A stretch of 10,394 bases of DNA from an uncultured Lachnospiraceae bacterium (GTDB lineage Bacteria > Bacillota > Clostridia > Lachnospirales > Lachnospiraceae): contig URCR01000063.1 in assembly GCA_900546325.1 (NCBI GenBank), positions 1 through 10,394 on the forward strand. The letters are read 5' to 3'. Both the position numbers and the translations under genes were made by a program. Under the pieces are notes generated by a model. It did no database searches. It worked only from the letters and a program-made list of their open reading frames with translations, and was not told the DNA's origin. This document shows positions 1 to 8,212 of the stretch, one piece after another (position 1 is the stretch's first letter; each line of letters opens with the position of its first letter).

Positions 1-64
1 ATTTCCCTACTGCCTCATTAATGTCTTTTTTCAGTTCTGCGATTCTTATTGTTACTGGTCTCAT
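1..64 (-). CDS. 5' end of a small unidentified phage gene downstream of the tail protein (partial)
   Basis: An ATG at 64-62 opens a frame that stays open to the left edge; the visible N-terminus reads MRPVTIRIAELKKDINEAVG. An AGGA element lies 9 bases upstream (77-74), in the 14-base gap after the stop of the 704-residue tail protein. The residues look like a short amphipathic helix with alternating charge, and no signal peptide or membrane segment is visible in this piece. The same strand and tight spacing make it the next gene of the tail operon. Baseplate accessory proteins, small hypothetical proteins and then holin and lysin genes commonly follow at this place. I do not recognise a family and assign no function. 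The start is well supported; the rest lies outside the window. Confidence 0.7.
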   Translation of the reverse strand, partial: MRPVTIRIAELKKDINEAVGK

Positions 65-78
65 TTTCTTTTTTCCTA

Positions 79-2193
79 TCAATTTTCTGTTACCTCCGTA
101 ATGATTCCGTTCCATATATTCAAAAATTTGTAATGCAAATCAAATGTATTGTCCGGTCCCCATGAAACCATGTCTACAAATCCTATTTTTTCGGTAATTC
201 CTTCTTTACCTATAACGCTAAAGCCCGTGTTAAATCGTATCCCAGGTCCTCCGTCTGTACTTTCGACCGTCAAAATCGGCTTAAATACATCATTGCTGCT
301 CCAATACCCAAGACCAGCCTTTCCGTACTCTCCAAACCCACCTACGCACATCATTCTTTCTGCCGGGTTGAATGCAATCATACCGGCATCAAGTCCTGCC
401 AACTTGTCAGAAAAATAAATTCCTCCACCATACAGAGTGGCTCCCCGTCCTTTTCCTGATACCTCCATATATGCATCTATCAGTCTGGTCGTTCCATCTT
501 TTGCCATTTTAAATTTCTCTGTATCGATTTCTAGCCTTGGCCCCACAAGAGAAATGAGATCCGATTCCAACGAAAGCTGAGAAGAAACTTCACCCTTGCT
601 CACTTTTGCGTTTATCTGCTCACTTGTTAATTTAAGTGAGGAGGACAGTTCTTCTTCCGCATCTTTCGCCCTTTTTACTTCAGCACTGATCAGGTTTTCA
701 GCTACTTGGAATTTGGCAGTTACTGTTGTGTCTATTTCATCCGATACGGATGATTTGTATTCCGCTGACAATGCTTCTGCTTTTACGGAGCCGGCCAACA
801 GTCTTTCGCCGATCAGATCACCGGATATGGTCATTCCAACGGTATAAGGTCCATTAAATCCATTGTGAGATCCACCTATTCCGTATTTGTTAAATTGCAG
901 AAGATTCTTAGCATCTTCTTTCCGTGGTGCATCCATAATCAGTGTTCTCAGCCACCGGTTTTCCTCGTCGAATTCTTCGATTTTATAACCACCTTCGTTG
1001 CCAGTCATCATCTGTGTCAGATTGTCCACAGCTGACTGGAACCAGTCTGTTGTAATACGGTTGTTCTCTTCTGCCTGCATGTTCGCATCATGCTGTTCTT
1101 TTGACACCGCCTGCGTATAGGTCATTTTCCCTTCGCTACCAATAACAAACGTATCCTCTTCCGGCGCCTGCAAATGGATCGTCATCTGATGCACAGGAAA
1201 ATTTTTATCCATTCCGTAAGGCTTTGCCTTAACCTTTACGCGATCGCCAAGTTGGATGTCATCTACATTTATATCTGCGAGCGACTGATCTACGGCGGTA
1301 AGCTCAAGTACCAAAGATTCAAACTGGGTATCTTTTACATATTCTTCTGCTTTTTTCTTCAAGTTTGCCGGCTGTGTAACGTCGTCCCACGTAACAACAC
1401 CATACACCCATCCAAAGCGGTCTACTGCTTCCTGTACATACACATAATCTTTTCCGTCATTCACTGATGTGATATCCACATATTTTTCTAGAGTCTGAAT
1501 ATCTCCATCTTCCTTCTCCAACCTCGCTCCACGTGGAATGCACGCTGTGATCAGATCTGAGGAATCCAGTGTCTCGGAATAATCCATCAAATTTTCGCCG
1601 AACATTATTGGCTGCTCGCAAAATTTCCCATATTCTTCTATCATGATCCAGTCCAAATACAAACCGTCTGCTTCATGGCGCAGCCGTAGCACTCCTCCGA
1701 GTCGATCTACTAACTTATCCCTGATACATTCAAGGGTACTCTCTTGATTTGTACAACGATACAAACTATCATTGCTGTCATGGATTGTTACAATCCCAAT
1801 TTTAATTTGTTTGCGCTTTTCTACTTTCCGGTTATGGATATTTAACCATGTTTCCAGCATTTGTCTCGGGGACAGATCGTGATATTCTGCCTGCGGTTGC
1901 ACGGAATCAAATAAAAAAGCAAGCGCACCTACACAAGTCACTTGCTTCATATTTAAATTATCCTTTTTTTGCATTCGGATTTCTCCGTAGAAAATTTCTT
2001 TTCCATTTTTTTTAATCTGCACCATGCTCTGACGGTTTCTGAGTTTATCATAAAGTGGATTTACCTCTGGAAGTTCGAATGTGAATTGCCCTGCATCCCC
2101 TACTGCCAAATCAACTACCGGAGAATAAATCACAGCCTCCTGATCGCCGGGTACATAGAGTGTTTCTCCATCTACCAGTACCTTATATATCAC
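79..2193 (-). CDS. Tail-associated protein, Prophage_tail (endopeptidase-tail) family, baseplate hub/tail tip
   Basis: 704 residues. Residues 1 to about 350 resemble the Prophage_tail/Gp18-type hub proteins of Bacillota siphophages. These form the baseplate hub below Dit and lead into the tail tip; the 'endopeptidase' name is historical and I see no catalytic motif that would prove protease activity. Residues about 480-545 are Ser/Lys/Glu-rich and predicted helical, probably a trimeric coiled coil. Residues about 580-704 are Gly- and aromatic-rich and probably beta-structured, a candidate host-contact end. The start is GTG at 2193-2191, overlapping the Dit stop as GTGA, with GGGAGG at 2206-2201 seven bases upstream. 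No lysozyme, NlpC/P60 or clear carbohydrate-binding domain could be recognised. Its place after Dit fits the Tal role. Family confidence is high for the N-terminal part; the C-terminal function is unknown. Confidence 0.85.
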   Translation of the reverse strand: MIYKVLVDGETLYVPGDQEAVIYSPVVDLAVGDAGQFTFELPEVNPLYDKLRNRQSMVQIKKNGKEIFYGEIRMQKKDNLNMKQVTCVGALAFLFDSVQPQAEYHDLSPRQMLETWLNIHNRKVEKRKQIKIGIVTIHDSNDSLYRCTNQESTLECIRDKLVDRLGGVLRLRHEADGLYLDWIMIEEYGKFCEQPIMFGENLMDYSETLDSSDLITACIPRGARLEKEDGDIQTLEKYVDITSVNDGKDYVYVQEAVDRFGWVYGVVTWDDVTQPANLKKKAEEYVKDTQFESLVLELTAVDQSLADINVDDIQLGDRVKVKAKPYGMDKNFPVHQMTIHLQAPEEDTFVIGSEGKMTYTQAVSKEQHDANMQAEENNRITTDWFQSAVDNLTQMMTGNEGGYKIEEFDEENRWLRTLIMDAPRKEDAKNLLQFNKYGIGGSHNGFNGPYTVGMTISGDLIGERLLAGSVKAEALSAEYKSSVSDEIDTTVTAKFQVAENLISAEVKRAKDAEEELSSSLKLTSEQINAKVSKGEVSSQLSLESDLISLVGPRLEIDTEKFKMAKDGTTRLIDAYMEVSGKGRGATLYGGGIYFSDKLAGLDAGMIAFNPAERMMCVGGFGEYGKAGLGYWSSNDVFKPILTVESTDGGPGIRFNTGFSVIGKEGITEKIGFVDMVSWGPDNTFDLHYKFLNIWNGIITEVTEN

Positions 2194-2942
2194 AGTCTTC
2201 CCTCCCTATAATCAATTTCTACTGTTCCGGTGCCTGAGAAAACCAGTGTCTTCTCCTCTCTGCCTCCGACACGGATATCTGGTATACGGTTCTTCCCAAG
2301 CTTCAGTGCAATTTTCTCGCCATCGCACGATACTGTCATGCTTGATGATGTCATTGTTTTGACATTTACAATAACCGCTGTTTCCATTTCTCCTGCCACA
2401 ATTTTAATTTTATTGTTCTGCGCAGTAATCGTCCGTTCTCCAATGTACCTGATAACTCCATTTACAAAAGAGAAAGTATCCCACAGCCATTTATCACTTG
2501 GTCCCCGAACGGCATATTTGTAAGGATCTGCAATGCATGTAAGGACAACATCCGATTCTGCATACTGCTCTTTTTCGTATTCAAAATTTAAAGTACCAAG
2601 ATAATAATAGCCTTTGTCCAGATCAGACACAATTTTTACTACCATACCGTGATAAAGATTATCAATCTTAGACCTCACGCTGTCCCATTGTTGGTACCCC
2701 ATATCTCCCATGGTAAATTTTGCAACAAACTGTCGTTCTGTATAAAAAGGACCCCCAAATACACCGGACATCCTCATGCTTCTATTTGAAAATGGTACCT
2801 GAATATTATGCTCTTCGATCTGTGGTGTTCCGGGGTTGTAATAATACATTTTCAGTCCAAAATCATTGTATGTATGCATTCCTTTATCTGTTTTCGGATC
2901 CTGATCTTCTCGAAACAGACTCAATCCAACACAACTCATCAT
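2190..2942 (-). CDS. Distal tail protein (Dit), Sipho_tail family
   Basis: 250 residues, in the size range of Dit proteins. Dit forms the hexameric ring joining the tail tube to the tail-tip hub. The N-terminal half carries family hallmarks: a HTYNDFGL segment near residues 23-30, a Pro-containing QVPFSNRS segment near 48-55 and an Arg-containing FYTERQF strand near 66-72, matching the usual 'dfGL ... VPG ... yenR' layout. The C-terminal half (about 150-250) is beta-rich and likely the galectin-like domain. Two adjacent ATGs exist, at 2942 and 2939. The first gives an ATGA overlap with the tape measure stop. The second lies 7 rather than 4 bases from the AAAGGA element at 2952-2947 and may be the better start, so the first Met is uncertain. 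Its position between tape measure and Prophage_tail protein is the canonical one. Confidence 0.88.
   Translation of the reverse strand: MMSCVGLSLFREDQDPKTDKGMHTYNDFGLKMYYYNPGTPQIEEHNIQVPFSNRSMRMSGVFGGPFYTERQFVAKFTMGDMGYQQWDSVRSKIDNLYHGMVVKIVSDLDKGYYYLGTLNFEYEKEQYAESDVVLTCIADPYKYAVRGPSDKWLWDTFSFVNGVIRYIGERTITAQNNKIKIVAGEMETAVIVNVKTMTSSSMTVSCDGEKIALKLGKNRIPDIRVGGREEKTLVFSGTGTVEIDYREGRL
2201..2206 (-). promoter_or_regulatory. Ribosome binding site supporting the GTG start of the Prophage_tail gene
   Basis: GGGAGG on the minus strand lies 7 bases before the GTG at 2193, within the end of the Dit gene. A strong Shine-Dalgarno at ideal spacing, together with the GTGA overlap, supports this non-ATG start. 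No ATG lies near enough to compete. Confidence 0.75.
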
Positions 2943-5900
2943 CTCATCCTTTCTGATCTTTTAATTAATTCCATCTGTCTGTTAATTTCCGGTGCCAGTA
3001 TTCTTCCTACCGGCTTCTTGTCCATCTCCATTGTCCAGTTAATTCCTGCGATAGCTTTTGTCATCTTTCCGGAAATTTTATCTGCCAAAAGATCGTAGTC
3101 TAATTTAAGGGCATTTTCGGTCATATGTTGCATGTTTATATTTCTTCCACCAATCCCCCTTGAAATGCGGTTTGTATTGAAAGCCATGACATCGCGCATT
3201 CTTTGGGATATAGCAGTTAAATCAAGAGAGTTTAAGGCTATCTCACCAAGTCTGTCCGAGGCTTTCGCTACCTCTTTTTCTTCTGCCTTAATCCCAAGAT
3301 GAAAACCTTGTCCGAAATATTTTCCGGATTGCCGCGTAAGTCTTGAAGGAGATCCCTCTTTTATTGCGGAACTCAAAGCGGAAAGAGCTGTTTTCCCTAT
3401 GCTCCAGGCAGCACTCCAAATATCAACCAGTCCAAAACCGTTGGCAAATCCTTGCACAAAGTTGCTTCCCGTACCAGTTGCATCTATTGATCCAAGTCCG
3501 CTATCAGCAGTTTGTGCCACAGCAGATCCCGGTTCGAACGCGCTTACACGTCTTATTCCTTCTCCAAAATTTGTCGCCTGATTTTTTCCAGTCCTTGCAG
3601 TATTCGCTGCTGCCATTCCTTTATCCGCTAAATTTGAAAGTGCAGTCGCAGTAGAATTAATCGTCCCTCTGGTAGATCCTAACCCCCTATCAAAACCACC
3701 GCCTTGTTTAATGCCGGTGTTTCTTGTATTTGCACTGCCAAGATTTGCATTGGAAGAATCTGATATAACATTTGAAGTAAAGTCTACAATTCCCTTCTGA
3801 CTTCTAACTCCCTCGTTATATTCCATCAGTTTTCTCAAACCAGTCGTTTGTGTATCTGCATTTCCAAGATTGGTGTTTAAAGATTCCGATATGATTTGAG
3901 CTGCAATATCTATAAGTCCCTTTTGTCCTATCGCACCCATCTCAAATGATCTCATAACATCGGCACCAACAGCATGAGCTTTCTGTCCCGATTCTTCTCC
4001 TCCAAGTGCTCTCAAAAAATCGGCTATTACGCTTCTCCCCTTTTCAACAACACCTTCTTTTCCATCTTCGAGACCTTGTATTGCCCCCGGCCATACATTC
4101 GAAAAAATAGCCTTTACCGCCCTTGATGGACTGTGCACCTCTAACGCTTCTATCAGGCTCTGAAGAAAGGCTTCTGAACCTTCCTTTGCGGGATCTTTGA
4201 GTTTTTCGAACCCTTCCAATCCCTTTAATGCGCCATACCATGCCTGTCCCCACGTTTCTTGCGTTTTTGCATCTAACTCCGAGAATCCATTGATAAAACT
4301 ATCTAATCCTGCTTTTGCTTCTGCATCTAATTTCCCGTCTATATCTGCTTGCACTAACGCAGAAATCATTGCACTACTTGCTTCTGGTCCAATCTCCTTT
4401 ATTCCTTCTGCAATTCCTCCCGGTAATTTACTGAATTCCCCTATGGACTCCGCTGCGGATCTCGCCATGTCTTTATATATATCATCAGCCACTTCAACAC
4501 TCTTATCTTGCACTAACTTTATGTTTTCAACAAAAGTATTTGCCTGATTATACATCTCATCTCTTGCTTCTTTCGAAGATGCCAACGTTTCGGCAGTATA
4601 AGATTTATACGACGTAACAAGAGAAGTCATGGCTGCCTCTATTTTAGCGGTTTCTCCGGTCACCATAGCATCTTGCAGCGCATTGTAGTTATTCACTTCT
4701 GTGGATAACTCGCTCAATGCTGTCTTTGCATTCTCCATTTCTGTTGTCGCTTGCTCTTGTGCTGCCTTTGCTGCTTTCAAATTTTCTTCCTGCTTAGCAA
4801 CTTCCAATGCATATGTCCCAAGTGTATCTGTCCCGGTTTTAACCGCTATATCATGCAGTTCTTCCGCTTTCGCCAGATTTGATGTAGCCACCTCAACCGC
4901 CTTATCCTTCTCGGCTACGAGATCAGCAGCTTCTTTATAGGCATTCATTGCTTCTTGTGTCTTATCATAAGCATTTGCCATTTCTTCCTGCATGGAACTA
5001 AGAAGAGCCTCTGCTTTCTTTTGCACAATTAGTTCTTTTATTTTATCTATAGATTCCTGATAATTTTGAATGAGTCCATCTGTAAGTTCTATTTCCAGAC
5101 CAAGGGCATCTGCTAGCTGACCGGTAATAACTCTTGCTTTTTCTTCGCATCCTTCTTTTACTTTTCCATTTTGATCCGCAACCTGCTGTAACTCTAAAAG
5201 AAGGGATTCATAGTTATCGTATTCCCGGTCAATAGACTGCACGTTCTTTTCCCGCGCATCATGTTCTTCCTGCAACCCCTGAGTTACTTCGTGACAGGAA
5301 TCTAACATCTTCTTTTGTGACTCGGAAAGTTTATACGTTTCATCCGTTGCGCTTTTTTGCGTTAAAGCATATACTCCAAGACCTGCTGTTAAAGCTCCGA
5401 CTGCTGTGATCACAATCCCTATTGGATTTGCATTCATCGCAACATTCCAAGCTGTCTGTGCTGCTGTTGCAAGTGTGATTTTACCAGTGAGAAGACCAAC
5501 TACTGCTTGTCCTGCTGTAAGAGTTACGTTGCACGCAGTGCCTGATTTCATCGCAATCAATTGCGCTGCGCTAAATGCATCTACCGCCGCCGAAGCAGTT
5601 TTCCATATCTTCGACCCTTTATTCAAGGCGGAAGTTGTTTCATGCACAACCTTATATCCTTTGAATGCCGTAAAAGCCGCTGTTGTCGATGCTGCAATCA
5701 CTTCAAAATGGTCTCCGGCAAAATCAAGTGCTTTGGTAAGCGGAGGTAGCGCCACATCTGCCAGTTCCCCGACAACATCAATCACATTTTCAAGCGTTGT
5801 TTCTATCGTCTCTCCGGCTTCTTTCAGTCCTCCGGAACTCAATGACTCTGCTATTTCATCTACTGCCTGAGATACCGGTGCTCCGATTTCATCCGGCAGT

Positions 5901-7213
5901 AGATCTGCCAGTCCATCCCCTATTGCCTGAGCCATATCTACCGCCGATTCATAAAGCCTGCCCCTATTGTCAATAATTCCATCTGCAAATGATTCGATAA
6001 AATCAACCGCAGTATCTACCATTTCCGGCGCATGTTCTGCCGCTGCTGTCGCAAGATTTGCAAATTCATCTCCGGCTGTTTGGATTGCTTCATTCAGTCC
6101 ACCACTTTTAAAGGCTTCTGTAATGTTATTAACACTATCTGTTGCTGACTGCGCTGTCTTCTTAAGGTTTTCTGCTACACTTTCATAAAACACAATCCCA
6201 AGCGACTCTGCTGATCCTCCCAACTGCTCAAGGGCACTGGAAAGATTGTCCTGCATCGTTTCCGCTGCTTTTTGTGCTTCACCGTCGCAGTTTTTATATG
6301 CTTCTGTCAGATCTCCGAGAGAACCCTCTCCCTCATTGATAAGAGCCATCATGCCAGATAACGCCTCTTGTCCATACAGTGTAACAAGCAGATTGTTTTT
6401 CTGCTCATCTGTCATGCCTTCTGTGGCTTTGCGAAGCATTCCTACCTGCTCTGTTAGAGACTTCATTTTGCCATTGGAATCGTAAAAGGAAATACCTAAT
6501 TCATCCATAGCAGCTTTCATGTCATCTGTCGGTTTGGAGAGCCTTGAAATTGCCCCACGAAGTGTTGTTCCTGCTTGGCTTCCTTGTATTCCGGCATCTG
6601 CCATGATACCGATTGCTGCAGCTGTTTCCTCCAAGCTAAGCCCTGCTGCCCTTGCAAGTGGCGCAACGTACTTCATTGCCTCTCCGGTCTGCGCTACCGA
6701 AGAGTTTGTGCGATTCGCATTTGCAGCCAATACATCTGCCACATGAGCCATGTCTTGCGCTTCCAGTCCAAATCCTCGGAGCGTAGAAGCCGCAATATCC
6801 GAACTTGTCGCAAGATCCTCTCCTGCGGCAGCTGCAAGGCTTAACAATCCGGGCATCGCATCTACAATCTCATTTGTAGCGAATCCGGCTGCTGCAAGAT
6901 TTTCCATTCCCTCAGCAGCCTGCTTGGAAGAAAACGCCGTATCTGCACCAAGCTGAATTGCCTGGTCTTTTAATTTATTGAATTCTTCCCCAGTCGCCCC
7001 AGAGATTGCCTTAACTCGGGACATCTGTGACTCAAAATCAGATCCGACTTTGATTGCTGCTGTGGCGATGCCACCAAGTGCTACTAATGTACCGGTAATT
7101 GCTGTTGTAGCAGCTTTAAGTCCTTTTGTTGTAATGTTTCCTAATTTTTTTAGAGCCGATTCTATTCCCGATGAGTCAAGATCCGTTTCGATTACTACTT
7201 TGCCATCTGCCAT
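2939..7213 (-). CDS. Tail tape measure protein, TP901 family
   Basis: 1424 residues, by far the longest gene here, as expected for the protein that sets tail length and fills the tube until DNA ejection. Residues about 55-400 match the TP901 phage tail tape measure core, with the motif VGSDFESQMSRVKAISGAT and Ala-rich helices. A hydrophobic, Gly/Ala-rich stretch at about 594-621 (NPIGIVITAVGALTAGLGVY) could insert in the host membrane. Residues about 640-840 are rich in Glu, Lys and Gln and probably coiled coil. The C-terminal third has two SPSR motifs (1028-1031 and 1288-1291) flanking four tandem repeats of about 42 residues (1096-1261). No lysozyme or peptidase domain is evident. ATG at 7213 follows the upstream stop by 12 bases, and AAGGTGGTGA overlapping that stop serves as Shine-Dalgarno. 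At roughly 0.15 nm per residue the tail would be about 200 nm long (inference). Confidence 0.95.
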   Translation of the reverse strand: MADGKVVIETDLDSSGIESALKKLGNITTKGLKAATTAITGTLVALGGIATAAIKVGSDFESQMSRVKAISGATGEEFNKLKDQAIQLGADTAFSSKQAAEGMENLAAAGFATNEIVDAMPGLLSLAAAAGEDLATSSDIAASTLRGFGLEAQDMAHVADVLAANANRTNSSVAQTGEAMKYVAPLARAAGLSLEETAAAIGIMADAGIQGSQAGTTLRGAISRLSKPTDDMKAAMDELGISFYDSNGKMKSLTEQVGMLRKATEGMTDEQKNNLLVTLYGQEALSGMMALINEGEGSLGDLTEAYKNCDGEAQKAAETMQDNLSSALEQLGGSAESLGIVFYESVAENLKKTAQSATDSVNNITEAFKSGGLNEAIQTAGDEFANLATAAAEHAPEMVDTAVDFIESFADGIIDNRGRLYESAVDMAQAIGDGLADLLPDEIGAPVSQAVDEIAESLSSGGLKEAGETIETTLENVIDVVGELADVALPPLTKALDFAGDHFEVIAASTTAAFTAFKGYKVVHETTSALNKGSKIWKTASAAVDAFSAAQLIAMKSGTACNVTLTAGQAVVGLLTGKITLATAAQTAWNVAMNANPIGIVITAVGALTAGLGVYALTQKSATDETYKLSESQKKMLDSCHEVTQGLQEEHDAREKNVQSIDREYDNYESLLLELQQVADQNGKVKEGCEEKARVITGQLADALGLEIELTDGLIQNYQESIDKIKELIVQKKAEALLSSMQEEMANAYDKTQEAMNAYKEAADLVAEKDKAVEVATSNLAKAEELHDIAVKTGTDTLGTYALEVAKQEENLKAAKAAQEQATTEMENAKTALSELSTEVNNYNALQDAMVTGETAKIEAAMTSLVTSYKSYTAETLASSKEARDEMYNQANTFVENIKLVQDKSVEVADDIYKDMARSAAESIGEFSKLPGGIAEGIKEIGPEASSAMISALVQADIDGKLDAEAKAGLDSFINGFSELDAKTQETWGQAWYGALKGLEGFEKLKDPAKEGSEAFLQSLIEALEVHSPSRAVKAIFSNVWPGAIQGLEDGKEGVVEKGRSVIADFLRALGGEESGQKAHAVGADVMRSFEMGAIGQKGLIDIAAQIISESLNTNLGNADTQTTGLRKLMEYNEGVRSQKGIVDFTSNVISDSSNANLGSANTRNTGIKQGGGFDRGLGSTRGTINSTATALSNLADKGMAAANTARTGKNQATNFGEGIRRVSAFEPGSAVAQTADSGLGSIDATGTGSNFVQGFANGFGLVDIWSAAWSIGKTALSALSSAIKEGSPSRLTRQSGKYFGQGFHLGIKAEEKEVAKASDRLGEIALNSLDLTAISQRMRDVMAFNTNRISRGIGGRNINMQHMTENALKLDYDLLADKISGKMTKAIAGINWTMEMDKKPVGRILAPEINRQMELIKRSERMR
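2947..2952 (-). promoter_or_regulatory. Ribosome binding site of the Dit gene (start ambiguity)
   Basis: AAAGGA on the minus strand lies inside the last codons of the tape measure gene. It is 4 bases from the first ATG (2942) and 7 bases from the second (2939). The spacing favours the second ATG, while the ATGA stop/start overlap favours the first. The choice changes the protein by one residue only. Confidence 0.6.
3431..3928 (-). repeat. Four tandem imperfect repeats of about 42 residues in the tape measure C-terminal region
   Basis: Reading the protein, four units follow one another without gaps: residues 1096-1137 (3928-3803), 1138-1179 (3802-3677), 1180-1221 (3676-3551) and 1222-1261 (3550-3431). 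They are 42, 42, 42 and 40 residues long. The shared pattern is roughly x-x-K/R-G-x-I/V-D/N near the start, L/M-G/A-x-A near position 21-24, T-x-x-T-G or T-G-T-G near 26-30, and an N/D-x-G or F-x-x-G near 37-40. Units 1 and 2 are most alike (QKGLID/QKGIVD, NTNLGNADT/NANLGSANT). The nucleotide sequences have diverged, so this is an old duplication rather than a fresh DNA repeat. Confidence 0.7.
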
Positions 7214-7225
7214 TTTCTCACCACC

Positions 7226-7828
7226 TTACAACAACTTACTTACATCTCCGCCATTCATAAGCGCCTCTTCGAGCTGCTTTGTGTGCTCGTCCACAACTAC
7301 CGCCTTATCCAGTCCATAATATCTCTGCATTGCTTGGAAGAAAGCCCGTTCTTCCTTTCCGAGCTTCTTATTTGCAGTATCTGTTGTGCGATATTCCATG
7401 ACTTTAGATAGTCTTGTATCTGCTCCAAAATTGTCTAGCAAAATCATAAATCTCCACCAGTGCATCCTTTCTCTTTGCAAATCAATGCCGTACTGCTGCT
7501 GGAAGCCTGCATAGATCAGTTCTGCATCCTCCTCAAAGTCAAAAGACTGTTTATCATTTAGTCCTGCGATCTTCCGTGGAAATTTCTTTTTCTTCTTTTC
7601 TCTACCACAAGAAAAGAACCAGAACATTTTCTCAATGTGTTTCTCTGTAAAAAATACGCAGTCCTTATAAAACATCTGCAATATCTCTAACAGCGACTCC
7701 TGAGAAAGCTCTGGCTCCTTTTCAATGACTGCATTGCATTTTAAAACGGTGCGAAAATCCGAATGAACCGGATATTCTGCACCGTCTATGATCAATGTTT
7801 CTGGAAAATCTTCTGTCAAAACACTCAT
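7226..7828 (-). CDS. Gp15 family tail protein, probable tail assembly chaperone
   Basis: 200 residues matching the bacteriophage Gp15 family of Bacillota siphophages. Visible signatures are the N-terminal segment ending in the acidic loop and FRTVLKC helix, then a long middle helix with EKMFWFFSCG. A lysine-rich linker (KKKKK, around residue 77) is followed by FDFEEDAELIYAGFQQQYGIDL and HWWRFMILLDNF (about 119-130). The gene sits directly upstream of the tape measure gene and overlaps the preceding small gene by ATGA. This is the slot of the second tail assembly chaperone (lambda gpGT analogue), which binds the tape measure protein and recruits tube subunits. The chaperone role is inferred from position and family, not from a known mechanism. 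Start ATG at 7828-7826 with AGAAGGA a few bases upstream. Confidence 0.85.
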   Translation of the reverse strand: MSVLTEDFPETLIIDGAEYPVHSDFRTVLKCNAVIEKEPELSQESLLEILQMFYKDCVFFTEKHIEKMFWFFSCGREKKKKKFPRKIAGLNDKQSFDFEEDAELIYAGFQQQYGIDLQRERMHWWRFMILLDNFGADTRLSKVMEYRTTDTANKKLGKEERAFFQAMQRYYGLDKAVVVDEHTKQLEEALMNGGDVSKLL

Positions 7829-8199
7829 CTTGCATTCCTTCTGTTTTTATTCCGATTCTTGCCTGCTGTTTTTCCCTTTTCGGCGATACTGCGCATAACT
7901 TTTCGATACTCGCCATCTTGCCTTACCTGCTCAGATACAAGTTCATCAAATGCTTTCATGCATACAAGTAAATTGTCTTTTACTCCACAAACTTTAACTC
8001 CAGCTCCTTCGCCAAAGACTTCATCGAAAATTTTTTTAACTCTTCTGCACAAGTACCGATGCTTCTCTGTCTCTGTTTCATCTGGAATATCCTCTGCAAC
8101 CGTCTTCATCTTATCCAGCTGCTTAAAATATCTCTCCCTTAACTCTGCGTTATCTGCATCGTATAAGTCGAAATCGAGTTCTACGTTGTTGATTCTCAT
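7825..8199 (-). CDS. Small tail-assembly-chaperone-like protein (DUF6673-like)
   Basis: 124 residues, between the tail tube and Gp15 genes. It starts with a short beta-like segment (MRINNVELDFDLYDAD), continues as charged amphipathic helices, and ends in a very basic tail (about residues 107-124, rich in Lys, Arg and Asn). The size and place match the first chaperone of the G/GT pair in other siphophages, and the sequence recalls the DUF6673 proteins of Clostridia phages; I cannot check this. ATG at 8199 is preceded by AGGAGG at 8214-8209 with 9 bases spacing. The stop overlaps the Gp15 start as ATGA, implying coupled translation. The heptamer G GGA AAA lies in frame near the 3' end (7876-7870). 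The family name is moderately sure; the role is inferred from context. Confidence 0.75.
   Translation of the reverse strand: MRINNVELDFDLYDADNAELRERYFKQLDKMKTVAEDIPDETETEKHRYLCRRVKKIFDEVFGEGAGVKVCGVKDNLLVCMKAFDELVSEQVRQDGEYRKVMRSIAEKGKTAGKNRNKNRRNAR
7870..7876 (-). other. In-frame slippery heptamer G GGA AAA, possible relic frameshift site
   Basis: Read on the minus strand in the frame of the 124-residue gene, the codons AAG GGA AAA give a perfect X XXY YYZ heptamer, nearly the same as the G GGA AAG site of lambda gene G. The -1 frame is the Gp15 frame. However, it meets TAA at 7849-7847, seven codons later and 18 bases before the Gp15 ATG, so a shift would yield a protein of about 117 residues rather than a G-GT style fusion. 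It may be a relic or chance. Confidence 0.4.
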
Positions 8200-8212
8200 A
8201 TATGGATTCCTC

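Noticed and set aside
5406..5870. Plus-strand open frame of 154 codons opposite the tape measure gene
   Set aside because: It mirrors the Ala-rich codons of the tape measure protein, has no convincing ribosome binding site and yields a low-complexity Ala/Val/Ser protein.
7588..7605. A-rich run encoding five lysines in the Gp15 gene as a slippage site
   Set aside because: The run is broken by Gs, has no X XXY YYZ heptamer in frame, and sits in a linker where Gp15-family proteins are often lysine-rich.
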